From Gordonibacter sp. 28C (GTDB taxonomy: Bacteria; Actinomycetota; Coriobacteriia; Coriobacteriales; Eggerthellaceae), in NCBI RefSeq assembly GCF_003339845.1, contig NZ_PPTR01000001.1, positions 517,272 through 581,271 on the forward strand: a stretch of DNA of 64,000 bases, written 5' to 3'. Below are positions 29,309 to 37,870 of this stretch, one piece after another. A program made the position numbers and the translations under genes. Position 1 is the stretch's first letter. Each line of letters opens with the position of its first letter. The notes beneath the pieces were generated by a model. The model did no database searches, was not told where the DNA came from, and worked only from the letters and a program-made list of their open reading frames with translations.

Positions 29309-30190
29309 ATGGAAGCATTCTTCGACATAGCGGCGGACGTGCTGGTGGACGCCACCAAGGACACGCTCTACCTCATCCCGTTTCTGTTCGTCACCTATCT
29401 GGTCATGGAATGGCTCGAGCACAAGACGGGCGACAAGGCCGAGGCAGCCATTCAGCGCGCGGGCGCGGCCGGCCCGTTCATCGGCGCCATCGTGGGCGTG
29501 GTGCCGCAGTGCGGGTTCTCGGCGGCTGCGGCCACGCTCTGGGCCGGACGCGTCATCACTCTGGGCACGCTGTTCGCGGTGTTCTTGTCCACGTCGGACG
29601 AGATGCTGCCCATCTTCATCGCCGAGCAGGTGCCCGTCGACGTCATCCTGAAGATACTCGGGGCCAAGATCATCATCGGCATGGTGATGGGCTTCGTCGT
29701 GGACGCGGCCTTGCGCGTCGCGCGCCGCATCGACTCGCCGCTGCACATCCACGACCTGTGCGAGCACGACCACTGCCACTGCCACGACGGCGAGGGCGGC
29801 ATCCTGAAAAGCGCCGTCAAGCACACGCTGCAGGTCACGGTGTTCGTGTTCGTCATCACGCTCGTGCTGAACGCCGTGCTGGCCGTGGTGGGCGAGGAGG
29901 CGCTCGGCGAGTTCCTCACCGCGAACCCGGCGCTCTCGGTGTTGGGTTCGGCGCTGGTCGGCCTCGTGCCGAACTGCGCGGCCAGCGTCGTCATCGCCCA
30001 GCTGTACGTGGACGGCATCCTGGGCTCGGGCGCCATGCTAGCCGGCCTGCTCGTGTCGGCCGGCGTGGGCCTGCTCGTGCTCTTCCGTGCGAACCGACAT
30101 CCGGGCCAGAACGTGCTGGTGGTGGTACTGCTGTACGCAACGGGCGTGACGTGGGGCTTCATCGCGAATGCGCTGGGGATAGTGTTTTAG
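29309..30190 (+). CDS. Putative 10-TM heavy-metal exporter (ArsP_2-like permease)
   Basis: 293 residues with about ten hydrophobic helices. Two similar halves carry GVVPQCGFSAAAATLWAG and GLVPNCAASVVIAQLYVDG, the paired P-x-C motifs of this permease group. A central cytoplasmic loop is rich in His and Cys (HDLCEHDHCHCHDGEGG), suggesting metal binding. ATG 29309 lacks a ribosome site; TACAAT at 29295-29300 is 8 bases upstream, so the message may be leaderless or nearly so. Substrate unknown; arsenic and manganese have been proposed for relatives. Confidence 0.75.
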   Translation: MEAFFDIAADVLVDATKDTLYLIPFLFVTYLVMEWLEHKTGDKAEAAIQRAGAAGPFIGAIVGVVPQCGFSAAAATLWAGRVITLGTLFAVFLSTSDEMLPIFIAEQVPVDVILKILGAKIIIGMVMGFVVDAALRVARRIDSPLHIHDLCEHDHCHCHDGEGGILKSAVKHTLQVTVFVFVITLVLNAVLAVVGEEALGEFLTANPALSVLGSALVGLVPNCAASVVIAQLYVDGILGSGAMLAGLLVSAGVGLLVLFRANRHPGQNVLVVVLLYATGVTWGFIANALGIVF

Positions 30191-30213
30191 GCGGACGGAG
30201 TAGGGCGAGAGGT

Positions 30214-30315
30214 AACATAACGCCCCTTTTCGTGTAAGCATTTGACCTGGTGATATCGACCATAATACCAGGTCATTATAGGAAAAGTGAAAAGCACGAA
30301 AAGGGCCGCGATGTT
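30214..30315 (+). repeat. 102-bp nested inverted repeat
   Basis: The outer 21-base arms (30214-30234 and 30295-30315) share AACAT and CCCTTTTCGTG ends with a divergent 5-base middle. The inner perfect 9-bp arms are TGACCTGGT (30243-30251) and ACCAGGTCA (30267-30275), with a 15-base spacer. It lies between the exporter and the HD-domain gene and could be a terminator, an operator pair or a mobile palindrome. Confidence 0.65.
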
Positions 30316-30411
30316 GCGTTCTCGAGTCGGAAGTTGCCGTGGGCGGGCTCCTCGCCTGTCCCGCGGTTTTGCGATAGCATAGGGAAAGACCGTCGAGGAT
30401 AGGAGATTCTT

Positions 30412-31014
30412 ATGGCGAAGCTGGAAGCCGGCATCACGCGCGACGACGCGTTCGCGCTGCTGCAGGATCACAACAAGGACCCGTTCCATATCGAGCACGC
30501 CGAAACGGTGGAGCAGACCATGCGCTACTTCGCGCGCGAATACGACCCGGAGAACGAGGAGTTCTGGGGCATCGTTGGCCTGCTGCACGATCTGGATTGG
30601 GAAGAGCACGACGACGAGCCCGAGCTGCACACCATCTATGCGGCGAAGGACATCGAGGCCGCCGGCGGCTCGCCCGAGCTCATCCGCGCCATCCAGAGCC
30701 ACACGTCGGACTTCAACCCCGAGCTGCCCAAGCCCGAGCTGCAGATGGAGAAGATCCTGTTCGCCACCGAGGAGCTCACGGGCCTCATCGGCGCCGCCAT
30801 CGTCATGCGCCCCAGCAAGAGCGTCATGGACTTCGAGGTGAAGTCGCTCAAGAAGAAGTTCAAGGACAAGCGCTTCGCCGCCGGCGTCAGCCGCGACGTC
30901 ATCCGCTCGGGCGCCGAGATGCTGGGCTGGGAGCTGGACGAGCTGTTCGCCCGCACCATCGAGGCCATGCAGTCCTTCGCTCCGGACAAAGACACGTTCG
31001 TTCCCGCCGAATAG
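30412..31014 (+). CDS. HD-domain hydrolase-like protein
   Basis: 200 residues. The HD metal site is seen as HIEHAETVEQ, GLLHDLDWEE and QSHTSDF, giving the H...HD...(H)...D pattern of HD phosphohydrolases. Relatives act on nucleotides or are uncharacterised. AGGAGA precedes ATG 30412. It appears monocistronic and is followed by a hairpin shared with the convergent MFS gene. Confidence 0.8.
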   Translation: MAKLEAGITRDDAFALLQDHNKDPFHIEHAETVEQTMRYFAREYDPENEEFWGIVGLLHDLDWEEHDDEPELHTIYAAKDIEAAGGSPELIRAIQSHTSDFNPELPKPELQMEKILFATEELTGLIGAAIVMRPSKSVMDFEVKSLKKKFKDKRFAAGVSRDVIRSGAEMLGWELDELFARTIEAMQSFAPDKDTFVPAE

Positions 31015-31055
31015 TCCGCGCCGGGAGCGGTCTCGCTCCAATCGACGAACCTCCT

Positions 31056-31085
31056 CGTAGGAGCGGGCTGCTGCCCGCTCCTACG
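31056..31085. terminator. Hairpin (REP-like copy) at the convergent HD/MFS ends
   Basis: CGTAGGAGCGGGC pairs with GCCCGCTCCTACG, 13 bp with loop TGCT. It overlaps the stop codon of the MFS gene (31081-31083). The CGTAGG...CCTACG edges match the REP-like family seen at 1586 and 4029. Confidence 0.65.
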
Positions 31086-32349
31086 ATTCGTCCTGGGCGC
31101 GCAGCGTTTGCCGCATGCGCCCCTTGCGGCGGCTGACAACCAGGTAGATCGCCAGCGCCAGAATGGCCACGGTGGACATGGCCTCGAACAGCCCTCGATA
31201 CCCGAACACGGGTTGCACCAGCCCCAGCAGGAGCGGCCCCACGCCCACGCCCACGTCCAGCAGGATGTAGAACGTGGAGTTCGCCAGGCTCAGCCGGTCG
31301 TCGGGGGCGATGCGCACGGCCAGCGCCAGTCCGCTCGCCTGCACGGTGCCCACGCCGAAGCCCAGAAGCGCCGCTGCCACGAGCATGGCCGCAGGCCGAT
31401 GGACGGTGGCCAAAAGCCCCATTCCCACGATGAACGCGATGAAGGCCGGCACCATGACCACGCGGTCGCCTTTGCGGTCGAACAGCTTGCCCGTGAAGGG
31501 TCTCGTGACGAACGTGGCCACGGCGTACACCACGAAGAAGAAGCTGGCCGGCGCCTCAAGACCGCTCTCCGCGGCGAACGGCGTGAGGAACGCGAGCAGG
31601 CTGGAATAGCAGAAGAACAAAAGCGCGCACACGCCGCCGATGGGAAGCACGCTGGATTCGAGGTAGTTCGCCATGTTGAAGCGCGGCACGCGGAAGCCGC
31701 CCGCGCGTTCGTCGCGCTCTTCCCGCGCGATCTCGTCGGCCGCCTCGTCTATCTGGGCGTCGCTTTCCTGCGCGGCTTCGGGAACCTTCAGCTGGGCGGC
31801 GGCCAGCAAGGACAGCGCCGCAACGGCCGCCGTGGTGGCGAACAGAACGAAGAAGCCGGCGTTCTGCGTGAGGAACATGCCCAGAAACGGGCCGATGGCG
31901 GCGCCCAGCGTGACGGAAAGCATGTAGTAGCCCACGCCCTCGCCCTTGCGGCTGTCGGGCACGAGCGCCGTCACGATGGTGCCGATGGTGGTGGAGCACA
32001 TGCCGTAGGCGAAGCCGTGCAGCAGGCGGATGAGGAACAGCGGCGCGAAGCCCAGCCCGACCAGGTAGAGCGCCGAGAACGCCACCTCGCCGATCGCGCC
32101 GAGCACGAGCAGCCGTTTGCGGCCCACCTTGTCCATGATGCGCCCGCTTACCAGGCGCGCCGCGAGCGCGCCGATGATGAAGATGCTCGCGGCGAGCCCT
32201 GCCGTGGCAGCGGGGGCGTCGTAGGTCTTCATGGCGTAGTCGGCCACCACGACCATGAGGCCGTAGTAGTTCACCATGAGCAGGAAGTTCACGGCGGTGC
32301 CGAGCGTGAAGTCCTTCGTCCAGAGTTTCGCCTGTGCCGCCTTGGACAT
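31081..32349 (-). CDS. MFS transporter
   Basis: 422 residues from ATG 32349, with AGGAGG 10 bases upstream. Twelve predicted helices with the MFS signature GRIMDKVGRKRLL after helix 2 and the related GKLFDRKGDRVVM after helix 8. A charged central loop (DAQIDEAADEIAREERDE) divides the halves. It begins 1 base after the universal stress gene stop, so the two form an operon. Substrate unknown; the sequence suggests a drug or metabolite exporter rather than a sugar carrier. Confidence 0.88.
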   Translation of the reverse strand: MSKAAQAKLWTKDFTLGTAVNFLLMVNYYGLMVVVADYAMKTYDAPAATAGLAASIFIIGALAARLVSGRIMDKVGRKRLLVLGAIGEVAFSALYLVGLGFAPLFLIRLLHGFAYGMCSTTIGTIVTALVPDSRKGEGVGYYMLSVTLGAAIGPFLGMFLTQNAGFFVLFATTAAVAALSLLAAAQLKVPEAAQESDAQIDEAADEIAREERDERAGGFRVPRFNMANYLESSVLPIGGVCALLFFCYSSLLAFLTPFAAESGLEAPASFFFVVYAVATFVTRPFTGKLFDRKGDRVVMVPAFIAFIVGMGLLATVHRPAAMLVAAALLGFGVGTVQASGLALAVRIAPDDRLSLANSTFYILLDVGVGVGPLLLGLVQPVFGYRGLFEAMSTVAILALAIYLVVSRRKGRMRQTLRAQDES

Positions 32350-32350
32350 G

Positions 32351-32809
32351 TTAACGGGCCTCCTGGTCGATCGCCGCGTTCGCGCGCCCCGCGTCGGGCG
32401 CGTCCTTCGCAATGAGCACGGCCACGGGAGACCCTTGCACCACGGCGTAGCTCACGCTGCCCAGGTACCCTTTCACGCCGCCTTTGCCGCGGCTGCCCAT
32501 GACGATGAGGTCGCAGCCCTCGTCCTCGGCGCACTTCAGCAGCAGGTCGGCGGGCGAGGTGCCCTTCAGCAGGTGCGCGTGGGCCTTGTTCGGCACGCGC
32601 TCGGCCAACTGCTGCAGGCCGGCGTGCACGCGGTTCGCCTCCTCGATGAGCGGGCCCTCGGCACCCGTTCCCATGGCGACCAACTTCAAGACGTGGACGA
32701 ACACGAGCTCCACGTGCTCGTCTTGCGCGCCGATGGACTGCGCGAGGTCGAGGGCTTTCGCGGAGGGGGCGGATCCGTCGTAGGCGACGAGGACTTTCGA
32801 GCACCACAT
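32351..32809 (-). CDS. Universal stress protein (UspA family)
   Basis: 152 residues from ATG 32809. It begins KVLVAYDGSAPSAKALDLA and has the ATP-binding pattern GSRGKGGVKGYLGSVS (G-2x-G-9x-G-S), so it is an ATP-binding Usp. Its stop and the MFS start are separated by one base. Usp proteins often sit beside transporters and may regulate them; that is inference here. Confidence 0.92.
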   Translation of the reverse strand: MWCSKVLVAYDGSAPSAKALDLAQSIGAQDEHVELVFVHVLKLVAMGTGAEGPLIEEANRVHAGLQQLAERVPNKAHAHLLKGTSPADLLLKCAEDEGCDLIVMGSRGKGGVKGYLGSVSYAVVQGSPVAVLIAKDAPDAGRANAAIDQEAR

Positions 32810-33027
32810 AGATACCACGGCCTTTCGATGGGCGGGTTGAGGGACGGCCGCGCAGGGCCGTTGAGAAGAGCCGGCGGGGGACTGCGCGTACCTTGACGAT
32901 TGTAGTACGACCTGCGCGACGGGGGCGTTACGGCTTCGTTTCAACCGAAAAGCGCCGCAGTAGCGTCAGCATAAGACGAGGGGACAGCGATATTCGAGGA
33001 GGTGCGCAGGCGTTGCCAACATTTTCA

Positions 33028-33056
33028 TTGACCGCCCTTGCCGCCCCGGCTAAAAT
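33028..33056 (+). promoter_or_regulatory. Promoter of the tRNA-Lys/tRNA-Gln unit
   Basis: TTGACC (33028-33033), 17-base spacer, TAAAAT (33051-33056), a near-consensus promoter about 24 bases before tRNA-Lys. Confidence 0.85.
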
Positions 33057-33079
33057 GGGTACTTGCGCATTGCGGACGT

Positions 33080-33155
33080 GGGCCGTTAGCTCAGCTGGTA
33101 GAGCAGGGGACTTTTAATCCCAAGGTCGCGGGTTCGACTCCCTCACGGCCCACCA
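33080..33155 (+). tRNA. tRNA-Lys (TTT)
   Basis: A 76-base cloverleaf. The acceptor GGGCCGT pairs with ACGGCCC, the D-arm is TAGCTCAGCTGGTAGAGCA, the anticodon stem-loop is GGGACTTTTAATCCC with anticodon TTT, and the T-arm contains GGTTCGACTCC. CCA is encoded. Confidence 0.97.
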
Positions 33156-33220
33156 TTTCAATGTCCGTGCGCACGGCGCCCATTTGGGCGCGCCGCGCTG
33201 CAAGCGCCTCCGTTTGAAAC

Positions 33221-33294
33221 TGGGCCATCGTCCAACGGCAGGACTCTGGTTTTTGGTACCAGCTATCCAGGTTCGAATCCTGGTGGCCCAGCCA
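33221..33294 (+). tRNA. tRNA-Gln (TTG)
   Basis: A 74-base cloverleaf. The acceptor TGGGCCA pairs with TGGCCCA, the anticodon stem CTGGT/ACCAG encloses TTTTGGT with anticodon TTG, and the T-arm contains GGTTCGAATCC. CCA is encoded. It shares the upstream promoter with tRNA-Lys. Confidence 0.97.
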
Positions 33295-33460
33295 GTTTTG
33301 GACGCTGCTCGACCAAAGCCGACAAGGCGGCTGCGCTTCGCGCGAATACCTGGCGGTCCCGTTTCTCCGGCGAGGACCGCGCGGCATCGAACCGCACGCC
33401 TGGCAAGCAGGTGACTTCGAACCAGCGGGTTTGTTGGTGTTGTGCGCCCGTTTATTTTTC

Positions 33461-33490
33461 TTGCCCCAATCTCCCATCTTTTGGTATCAT
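33461..33490 (+). promoter_or_regulatory. Promoter of the infA-rplQ operon
   Basis: TTGCCC (33461-33466), 18-base spacer, TATCAT (33485-33490). It lies in an AT-richer stretch 43 bases before the infA start. Confidence 0.65.
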
Positions 33491-33532
33491 CTATGGTTGC
33501 TGTTTAGTGACGATTTGCTTGAAGGAGCACTT

Positions 33533-33751
33533 TTGACCAAAGAAGATGTTATCGAGCTCGAGGGGACCGTCCTCGAAGCGTTGCCGAACGCTATGTTTAG
33601 GGTGGAGCTCGAAAACGGCCACAAGATATTGGCCCATATTTCCGGCAAGATGCGTATGCACTACATCAAGATCCTCCCGGGGGACAAGGTGACGGTGGAG
33701 CTTTCCGTCTACGACCTGAACCGCGGGCGCATCACCTACCGCTTCAAGTAA
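33533..33751 (+). CDS. infA: Translation initiation factor IF-1
   Basis: 72 residues. The OB-fold protein blocks the ribosomal A site during initiation. The start is TTG at 33533 ([18 protein letters not shown]), with GAAGGAG 5 bases upstream; no ATG or GTG fits the family length. The conserved [19 protein letters not shown] and [10 protein letters not shown] are intact. First gene of the ribosomal alpha-type operon; a 182-base gap separates it from rpmJ. Confidence 0.97.
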   Translation: MTKEDVIELEGTVLEALPNAMFRVELENGHKILAHISGKMRMHYIKILPGDKVTVELSVYDLNRGRITYRFK

Positions 33752-33933
33752 GCACGCGAATTTGCGCGACCTGTGAACCAGGTGTGCGCATTTTGTGTGC
33801 CAGCGGCGCGATTTGCGCCGTGCCAACGGCTCCACTAGCAAGTCCACGCACGAAACGACAAGCAAGAAAACAACCGCCTGCGGCTGGGCGTATGTATAGA
33901 CCTGAGCAACACATAAACCGAAAGGAAATGATT

Positions 33934-34047
33934 ATGAAGGTACGTCCTTCGGTCAAGAAAATGTGCGACAAATGCAAGATCATCCGACGCCACGGCAAGG
34001 TGCTCGTCATCTGCGAGAACCCGCGCCACAAGCAGCGTCAGGGCTAG
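33934..34047 (+). CDS. rpmJ: Ribosomal protein L36
   Basis: 37 residues, the short classic form. The zinc-ribbon ligands are C11, C14, C27 and H32 (CDKCK...VICENPRH), so this is the zinc-binding C+ type. GAAAGGAA precedes ATG 33934. The infA-rpmJ gap contains a small GGCGC-GATTT-GCGCC hairpin near 33805, whose role is unknown. Confidence 0.97.
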   Translation: MKVRPSVKKMCDKCKIIRRHGKVLVICENPRHKQRQG

Positions 34048-34065
34048 GAAAGAGGAGAATCATCT

Positions 34066-34434
34066 ATGGCTCGTCTTGTTGGTGTCGACCTTCCTCGCGA
34101 CAAGCGCGTTGAAATCGGCTTGACCTACATCTACGGCATCGGTCTGACCACCTCCAAAAAGATCCTCGCCGACACCGGCGTCGATCCCGACGTCCGCGTC
34201 AAGGACCTCACGGAGGACGATCTGACGAAGCTGCGCGACTACATCCAGGAGAACATCAAGGTGGAGGGCGACCTGCACCGCGAGGTTTCCCAGAACGTGA
34301 AGCGCCTCATGGAGATCGGTTGCTATCGCGGCCTGCGTCATCGTCGCGGCCTGCCCGTTCGCGGCCAGCGCACGCACACGAACGCACGCACCCGAAAAGG
34401 GCCTCGTAAGCAAATCGGCGGAAAGAAGAAGTGA
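34066..34434 (+). CDS. rpsM: Ribosomal protein S13
   Basis: 122 residues. Small-subunit head protein that contacts the large subunit and the P-site tRNA. N-terminal [20 protein letters not shown] and C-terminal [16 protein letters not shown] are diagnostic. AGAGGAG lies upstream; rpsK follows after 10 bases. Confidence 0.98.
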   Translation: MARLVGVDLPRDKRVEIGLTYIYGIGLTTSKKILADTGVDPDVRVKDLTEDDLTKLRDYIQENIKVEGDLHREVSQNVKRLMEIGCYRGLRHRRGLPVRGQRTHTNARTRKGPRKQIGGKKK

Positions 34435-34444
34435 GGTAGCTTAA

Positions 34445-34843
34445 GTGGCAGCAAAGAAAAACGTGCGCACGCGCATCAAGCGTTCCGAGCGTAAGAACAT
34501 CGCCGTGGGCGCCGCGCACATCAAGTCTACGTTCAACAACACCATTGTGAGCATCACCGATCCCCAGGGCAATGTGATCTCCTGGCAGTCTGCCGGCACG
34601 GTCGGCTTCAAGGGCTCTCGCAAGTCCACGCCGTTCGCCGCGCAGATGGCCGCCGAGGCCGCCGCGAAAACGGCCATGGAGCACGGGCTGCGCAAGGTGG
34701 CGGTGTTCGTCAAGGGCCCGGGTTCGGGTCGCGAGACGGCCATCCGCTCGCTGCAGGCCGCCGGTCTGGAAGTTTCCAGCATTCAGGATTGCACACCCAT
34801 TCCGCACAACGGTTGCCGTCCGCGCAAGCGTCGTCGCGTGTAA
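34445..34843 (+). CDS. rpsK: Ribosomal protein S11
   Basis: 132 residues from GTG 34445. Small-subunit platform protein. [19 protein letters not shown] and the C-terminal [14 protein letters not shown] are the family signatures. GAGGTAG is just upstream of the start. Confidence 0.98.
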   Translation: MAAKKNVRTRIKRSERKNIAVGAAHIKSTFNNTIVSITDPQGNVISWQSAGTVGFKGSRKSTPFAAQMAAEAAAKTAMEHGLRKVAVFVKGPGSGRETAIRSLQAAGLEVSSIQDCTPIPHNGCRPRKRRRV

Positions 34844-34862
34844 CTGAAAGGATCGAAGTATT

Positions 34863-35489
34863 ATGGCTCGTTATACTGGAGCGGACTGCCGTTTGTGCCG
34901 TCGTGAAGGTGCGAAGCTCTTCCTGAAGGGCGATCGCTGCTACACGGACAAGTGCGCAATCGAGCGCCGCAACTACGCGCCGGGCGAAGCCGGCAAGAAG
35001 CGCGTGAAAGAGAGCGAATACCGTCTGCAGCTGCGTGAGAAGCAGAAGACCAAGCGCATCTACGGCATTCTCGAGAAGCAGTTCCATCACTACTACGAAA
35101 TCGCCGGCCGCCAGCAGGGCGTCACGGGCGAGAACCTGCTGCGCATCCTCGAGAGCCGTCTGGACAACGTCGTGTACCGTCTCGGCTTCGCGAAGTCTCG
35201 CGCCGAGGCTCGTCAGCAGGTGCGTCACGGCCACATCACCGTGAACGGCCGCCGCGTGGACATCCCGTCCTTCCGCGTGCGTCCCGGCGACCTGGTCGCC
35301 GTGGCCCCCAAGGCCAAGGACCTGCTGGTCATCAAGAGCGCGCTCATCTCCAACGAGCGCGTACAGGTGCCGGCGTGGCTCGAGGTCGATATCGAGAAAC
35401 TGCAGGGCAGCGTGCTTGCTCTTCCGCAACGCGATCAAATCGATTTGGACATTCGCGAACAGCTCATCGTCGAACTTTACTCGAAATAA
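34863..35489 (+). CDS. rpsD: Ribosomal protein S4
   Basis: 208 residues. 16S-binding assembly protein, and an autoregulator of this operon in some bacteria. The N-terminal CRLCRREG together with C26 and C31 retains four cysteines, the zinc-binding C+ form. The S4 RNA-binding domain is [27 protein letters not shown] precedes ATG 34863. Confidence 0.98.
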   Translation: MARYTGADCRLCRREGAKLFLKGDRCYTDKCAIERRNYAPGEAGKKRVKESEYRLQLREKQKTKRIYGILEKQFHHYYEIAGRQQGVTGENLLRILESRLDNVVYRLGFAKSRAEARQQVRHGHITVNGRRVDIPSFRVRPGDLVAVAPKAKDLLVIKSALISNERVQVPAWLEVDIEKLQGSVLALPQRDQIDLDIREQLIVELYSK

Positions 35490-35518
35490 TCGCGGCATAG
35501 TAAGGAGGCTTACACAAC

Positions 35519-36469
35519 ATGACAGAGTTCATGAGGCCTACGGTAACAACGGAAGAAGTCAACGACACTGTCGCGCGTTTCGTCGTGGAACCGCTCGAGC
35601 GTGGCTACGGCTACACGCTGGGCAACTGCATGCGCCGCGTGCTGCTCTCGTCGCTTGACGGTGCGAAAGCAACCGCCATCCAGATCGAGGGCGTGCAACA
35701 TGAGTTCACCACGGCCGAAGGTGTCATCGAGGACATCACCGACATCGTGCTGAACGTGAAGGGCCTCGTGTTCTCCGCGCTCAACGAGGACATCGAGGAG
35801 GCCACGGCTCACGTGTCCGCCGAGGGTCCTTGCACGGTGACGGGCGCCGATCTGGACATCCCGACCGAGTTCACGCTGGTGAACCCGGAGCACGTCATCG
35901 CCACGGTCGCCGACGGCGGCCAGCTGGACATGACGATCCGCATCGGGGTGGGTCGCGGCTACGTGTCCGCGGAGCGCAACAAGCGCACCGAGGACCCCAT
36001 CGGCGTCATCCACGTTGACTCGTTGTTCTCGCCGGTCCGCCGGTGCACGCTCAACGTCACCGACACCCGTGTGGGTCAGCGCACCGACTACGACAAGCTC
36101 GTGCTGGAGGTTGAGACCGACGGCTCCATCGCGCCTTCCGAGGCCGTGTGCCGTGCCGCCAACATCATCAACCAGTACATGGGGGCGTTCCTGGGCCTGT
36201 CCGACATCGTGGACGAGGAGGAAGGCGAGGTTCCCTCCATCTTCGCTCCCGAGGGGCAGGAGTCCAATGCCGAGCTGGACAAGCAGATCGAGGACTTGGA
36301 CCTTTCCGTCCGCTCCTACAACTGCCTGAAGCGCGCCGGCATCCATTCGGTCCGCCAGCTTGTCGAGTTCTCCGAAAACGACTTGCTGAACATTAGGAAC
36401 TTTGGTGCGAAGTCCATCGAGGAAGTGAAGGACAAGCTCATTTCCATGGACCTCAATTTGAAGCTTTAG
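35519..36469 (+). CDS. rpoA: DNA-directed RNA polymerase subunit alpha
   Basis: 316 residues. The N-terminal domain drives dimerisation and core assembly (LERGYGYTLGNCMRRVLLSS). The C-terminal domain binds UP elements and activators (LSVRSYNCLKRAGIHSVRQL; LLNIRNFGAKSIEEVKDKL). AAGGAGG lies 8 bases before ATG 35519. It sits in its usual place between rpsD and rplQ. Confidence 0.98.
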   Translation: MTEFMRPTVTTEEVNDTVARFVVEPLERGYGYTLGNCMRRVLLSSLDGAKATAIQIEGVQHEFTTAEGVIEDITDIVLNVKGLVFSALNEDIEEATAHVSAEGPCTVTGADLDIPTEFTLVNPEHVIATVADGGQLDMTIRIGVGRGYVSAERNKRTEDPIGVIHVDSLFSPVRRCTLNVTDTRVGQRTDYDKLVLEVETDGSIAPSEAVCRAANIINQYMGAFLGLSDIVDEEEGEVPSIFAPEGQESNAELDKQIEDLDLSVRSYNCLKRAGIHSVRQLVEFSENDLLNIRNFGAKSIEEVKDKLISMDLNLKL

Positions 36470-36482
36470 GAGATACGAGATC

Positions 36483-37118
36483 ATGAGACACTACAAGAAG
36501 GGGCGCAAGCTGGGCACCGACACCAGCCACACCAAGGCAATGAAGAAGAGCCTGGTGTGCGCGCTGCTGGCGAACGACCGCATCAAGACCATCGAGTCGC
36601 GCGCCAAGGAGATCCGCCCCGACGTTGACAAGATCATCACGTGGGCGAAGCGCGGCGACCTGCATTCCCGTCGTCTCGCCATCGCGGCGCTGGGCGACAA
36701 GGAGCTCGTGCGCGAGGTGTTCGAGAAGGTCGAGCAGGGCATGTTCCAGGATCGCCAGGGCGGCTACACCCGCATCATGAAGCTGGGTCCCCGCAAGGGC
36801 GACGACGCCCCCATGGTTATTATGGAGATGGTGACCGAGCCCGTGAAGGCGAAGAAGGAAGAGGCCAAGCCCGCTGCCAAGAAGGCCGCGAAGAAGGCCG
36901 CTCCGAAGAAGGTCGAGAAGACCGAGGAGCCCGAGGCCCAGGCCGAGGAGAAGGCTCCCGAGGCTGTGGAGGCTCCCGCCGAGGAAGCCAAGGCCGAAGC
37001 CGTTGAGGCCAAGGTCGAGGAGACTGCCGTCGAGGCCGCCGACAAAGCCGAGGAAGCTGCCGCCGAGAACGCGGAAGCCGCCGAGGCCGAGGCTGTGGAG
37101 AAGGAGAAGGCCGAATAG
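36483..37118 (+). CDS. rplQ: Ribosomal protein L17 with Ala/Glu/Lys C-terminal extension
   Basis: 211 residues, against about 115-130 for most L17. Residues 1-118 are canonical (MRHYKKGRKLGTDTSHTKAM; FQDRQGGYTRIMKLGPRKGD). Residues 119-211 begin as a Lys/Ala block (EEAKPAAKKAAKKAAPKK) and change to a Glu/Ala acidic tail. Extended L17 tails are seen in other actinobacteria. Last gene of the operon, followed by a terminator. Confidence 0.96.
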   Translation: MRHYKKGRKLGTDTSHTKAMKKSLVCALLANDRIKTIESRAKEIRPDVDKIITWAKRGDLHSRRLAIAALGDKELVREVFEKVEQGMFQDRQGGYTRIMKLGPRKGDDAPMVIMEMVTEPVKAKKEEAKPAAKKAAKKAAPKKVEKTEEPEAQAEEKAPEAVEAPAEEAKAEAVEAKVEETAVEAADKAEEAAAENAEAAEAEAVEKEKAE

Positions 37119-37151
37119 CCTTCTGCCGCCCCGCGCCTACGCACTGCACTG

Positions 37152-37179
37152 AACGGGAACCTTCGGGTTCCCGTTTTTT
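37152..37179 (+). terminator. Terminator of the rplQ operon
   Basis: AACGGGAACC-TTCG-GGTTCCCGTT, a 10-bp stem with a stable TTCG loop, followed by a T-run to 37179. Confidence 0.95.
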
Positions 37180-37185
37180 AATGCC

Positions 37186-37240
37186 CAAAAAGGGGACGGT
37201 CCTCTTTTTGTCCTAAAGGGGGACAGTCCCCTTTTAGGAC
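37186..37240 (+). repeat. Paired GGGGAC palindromes downstream of rplQ
   Basis: An imperfect palindrome built on CAAAAAGGGGACGG / TCCTCTTTTTG is followed by GTCCTAAAGGGG (37210-37221) pairing with CCCCTTTTAGGAC (37228-37240). It is part of a 341-base gap before the next gene in which no other feature was seen except TACAAT at 37397-37402, a likely -10 box. Confidence 0.6.
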
Positions 37241-37459
37241 ATTTGCTTGTCGAGCGCGCGGAGGGTTGCGGGCGGCTTGCCCGGGCGTGCGGTCGCCTTC
37301 GTGCGCAAGCGGATGGGGATTCGGCGTTTGATCGGGTGATATGCAATCGTTGCGCGACCGTCAGCGGGCGGAAACCGGCTTGGCGGAAGCGAAGCTTACA
37401 ATGGGTTCGGTCGAAAGCATTTCCCAGCAAACGGGAGTTCAAGCGAAAGGAGCCGGACC

Positions 37460-37711
37460 ATGGCTGAAACCACGACGAAGGAAGACGTCCGCATCGACGC
37501 GGACGAGGCGGCCGAGCTGAACCGCGAGGCGGCGGACGAGCTCGAGCGCATCGAGCGCGATGTGAAGCGCGAGGCCGAGGAGTACGTCGAGGCCGTCGAC
37601 GGCGACGGTTGCGAGAAAGAGTCCGTGGAGGCCGCCGCCACCGCGTTCGACTTCGAGAAGGCGGAAGGCGACACCGAGCGGATAGCAACCGACTCGTCGG
37701 AGCGCCTGTAA
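37460..37711 (+). CDS. Small acidic protein, unknown
   Basis: 83 residues, with many Asp and Glu in the first half and helical heptads (EAAELNREAADELERIERDV). No membrane segment. AAAGGAG is 8 bases before ATG 37460 and TACAAT lies at 37397-37402, so expression is credible. No family recognised. Confidence 0.55.
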   Translation: MAETTTKEDVRIDADEAAELNREAADELERIERDVKREAEEYVEAVDGDGCEKESVEAAATAFDFEKAEGDTERIATDSSERL

Positions 37712-37870
37712 GGAGCTTGACGTGCGGTTAGGGTCCCCTTCGCCGCATCAGACGGCGCATCGATCCTCCGTGGGCGAACCGTTGCAGCCCCGTTTTCGCG
37801 CGGAAGCCGGCAGCCCGCGCCGCATCCCTAGAATGAGAGCGAATCCGTAATCCCTTTGAAAGGAGCAGGC

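Noticed and set aside
30242..30266. Promoter TTGACC...CATAAT within the nested repeat
   Set aside because: The spacer is only 13 bases, too short for a normal promoter; treated as part of the inverted repeat.
33340..33420. Possible third tRNA after tRNA-Gln
   Set aside because: Some tRNA-like words are present, but no acceptor stem or anticodon stem can be formed.
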